A stretch of 64,000 nucleotides of DNA from Xenorhabdus anantnagensis (GTDB taxonomy: Bacteria; Pseudomonadota; Gammaproteobacteria; Enterobacterales; Enterobacteriaceae), in contig NZ_JAQRFN010000003.1 in NCBI RefSeq assembly GCF_028598555.1, positions 186,001 to 250,000 of the forward strand. Direction: 5' to 3'. The notes beneath the pieces were generated by a model that saw only the letters and a list, made by a program, of their open reading frames with translations, was not told where the DNA came from and did no database searches. Positions within the stretch are counted from its first letter, which is position 1, and each line of letters opens with the position of its first letter. This document shows, piece by piece, positions 61,418-64,000 of the stretch. Made by a program: the position numbers and the translations under genes.

Positions 61418-61587
61418 TGCAACCCTTGATATTTTGAAACATTCTTTCTGAGCATTGCCCAAACCACTTTCTCACCAACCTCATCGATTTTTTACATCCA
61501 CATACAGATAAACCGCACCATTTCATCTATGAGGCTACATTTTTTGCTTTTTGTTTTTTTATGGCATTGACTATATGTCATTAGTGC

Positions 61588-61929
61588 TTATGGACACTTA
61601 TAGACCTGACCCACCATTTTGCTATCAAGGGGAACAAAACTAGCCAATAATCCCTCTGATGGGCTGCTTACACCATAAATAACATTGCCACCTATTTCAG
61701 CCGCTTTATTGCGTAAATCATTGGCGGCACTACGCATAGAGCTGCTCTCATTGCTAACGCCATTGAGCCAGTTGCTTTGCATACCAGCAACTTCCCCTAA
61801 CCGCTGGCATTCGCTGCCTGGTTGAGTATCGACAAAACGCACATTAGCACCGGCAGAAGTTAATTGATGATTTGTTGTACAGCCTGCCAACAATAATACT
61901 GACGCCCCAAGCAACATTTTGATTCGCAT
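61588..61929 (-). CDS. yjeI: DUF4156 lipoprotein YjeI
   Basis: 113 residues. Lipobox LLLAGC gives lipidation at the Cys after a short signal peptide. The mature part has VRFVDTQPGSECQRLGEV, NDLRNKAAEIGGNVIYGVS and MVGQVYKCP, matching E. coli YjeI, which also lies beside groEL. Function unknown. I chose ATG at 61929 (MRIKMLLG) with AGGAAAG upstream; an ATG at 61941 is possible. Confidence 0.9.
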   Translation of the reverse strand: MRIKMLLGASVLLLAGCTTNHQLTSAGANVRFVDTQPGSECQRLGEVAGMQSNWLNGVSNESSSMRSAANDLRNKAAEIGGNVIYGVSSPSEGLLASFVPLDSKMVGQVYKCP

Positions 61930-62009
61930 AACTTTCCTCATTGATTATAGGGATTCCTACCATGATGATAAATATACCCTTTCGTATCCGATTAAGACAA
62001 AAAAATAAA

Positions 62010-62038
62010 AAGGCGAGCAGTGTTTTTCTGCTCGCCTT
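62010..62038 (-). terminator. Terminator of groESL
   Basis: AAGGCGAGCAG and CTGCTCGCCTT form an 11-base stem followed on the minus strand by TTTTATTTTTTT. Confidence 0.92.
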
Positions 62039-62092
62039 CAAAGTTTTATCCTAGTAGATGGAGAACTCACTCCATCATCAGGGTAAACAGCA

Positions 62093-63751
<1,659 letters not shown>

Positions 63752-63797
63752 TTAAATTCGTTCAATTAAGAAGATCTGAATGTAACAAGATACTCAA

Positions 63798-64000
<203 letters not shown>

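Overview
The window looks like a chromosomal segment of an entomopathogenic member of the Morganellaceae, either Xenorhabdus or Photorhabdus. Three things point there: the gene content and gene order are enterobacterial; ERIC-type intergenic repeats are frequent in an AT-leaning background; and a six-gene chaperone-usher fimbrial cluster has the mrx/mrp layout (A, C, D, G, H, J) known from Xenorhabdus nematophila and Proteus. No plasmid or phage backbone is visible. I favour Xenorhabdus because of the mrx-like cluster, but the sequence alone does not settle the genus.

Layout. 1-6.0 kb is accessory: a beta-glucoside PTS with its phospho-beta-glucosidase, a DUF2938 membrane protein divergent from an ArsR-rhodanese regulator with a near-perfect 40-bp operator palindrome, a flavoprotein remnant, and an MHS-type transporter. 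6.1-30.3 kb follows the E. coli 0-1 minute region: satP, dnaK-dnaJ, nhaA-nhaR, rpsT, ribF-ileS-lspA-fkpB-ispH, dapB, carA-carB. It is interrupted by an AT-rich orphan gene after dnaJ (cysteine-protease/deamidase-like Cys-His-Asp motifs) and by a GNAT/AlaX/LysR group between ispH and dapB. 30.3-37.9 kb is the mrx-like fimbrial operon, inserted between the carB and deoD terminators. 37.9-51.5 kb follows the E. coli 99-minute region: deoCABD with a CNT nucleoside transporter, yjjV-yjjU, an osmY-like gene, prfC, rimI-holD, rsmC. Two tRNA-Leu(CAG) genes follow, then a 49-codon phoA relic. 52.4-59.0 kb is accessory again: an amine oxidase/cupin/aldehyde dehydrogenase operon, a nucleoside hydrolase, a TauE-type permease, and a divergent pair of small regulators, one of which looks like an orphan restriction-modification controller (C) protein with C-box-like operators. 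59.0-64 kb follows E. coli 94 minutes: sugE/gdx with a guanidine-II riboswitch, efp, epmB, yjeI, groEL and the end of groES.

The genes form familiar units: chaperone systems (dnaKJ, groESL), EF-P with its lysyl-modification enzyme, carbamoyl phosphate synthesis with paired ARG boxes, and nucleoside uptake plus the deo catabolic operon with a CRP/CytR promoter layout.

A feature no single gene explains is the large number of short (11-21 bp) imperfect tandem repeats placed at or next to stop codons. Some run into reading frames: the usher N-terminus, an internal DeoA insertion and the OsmY-like C-terminus. The strongest candidates for new biology are the orphan at 10595-11401, the orphan C-protein locus and this tandem-repeat expansion pattern.
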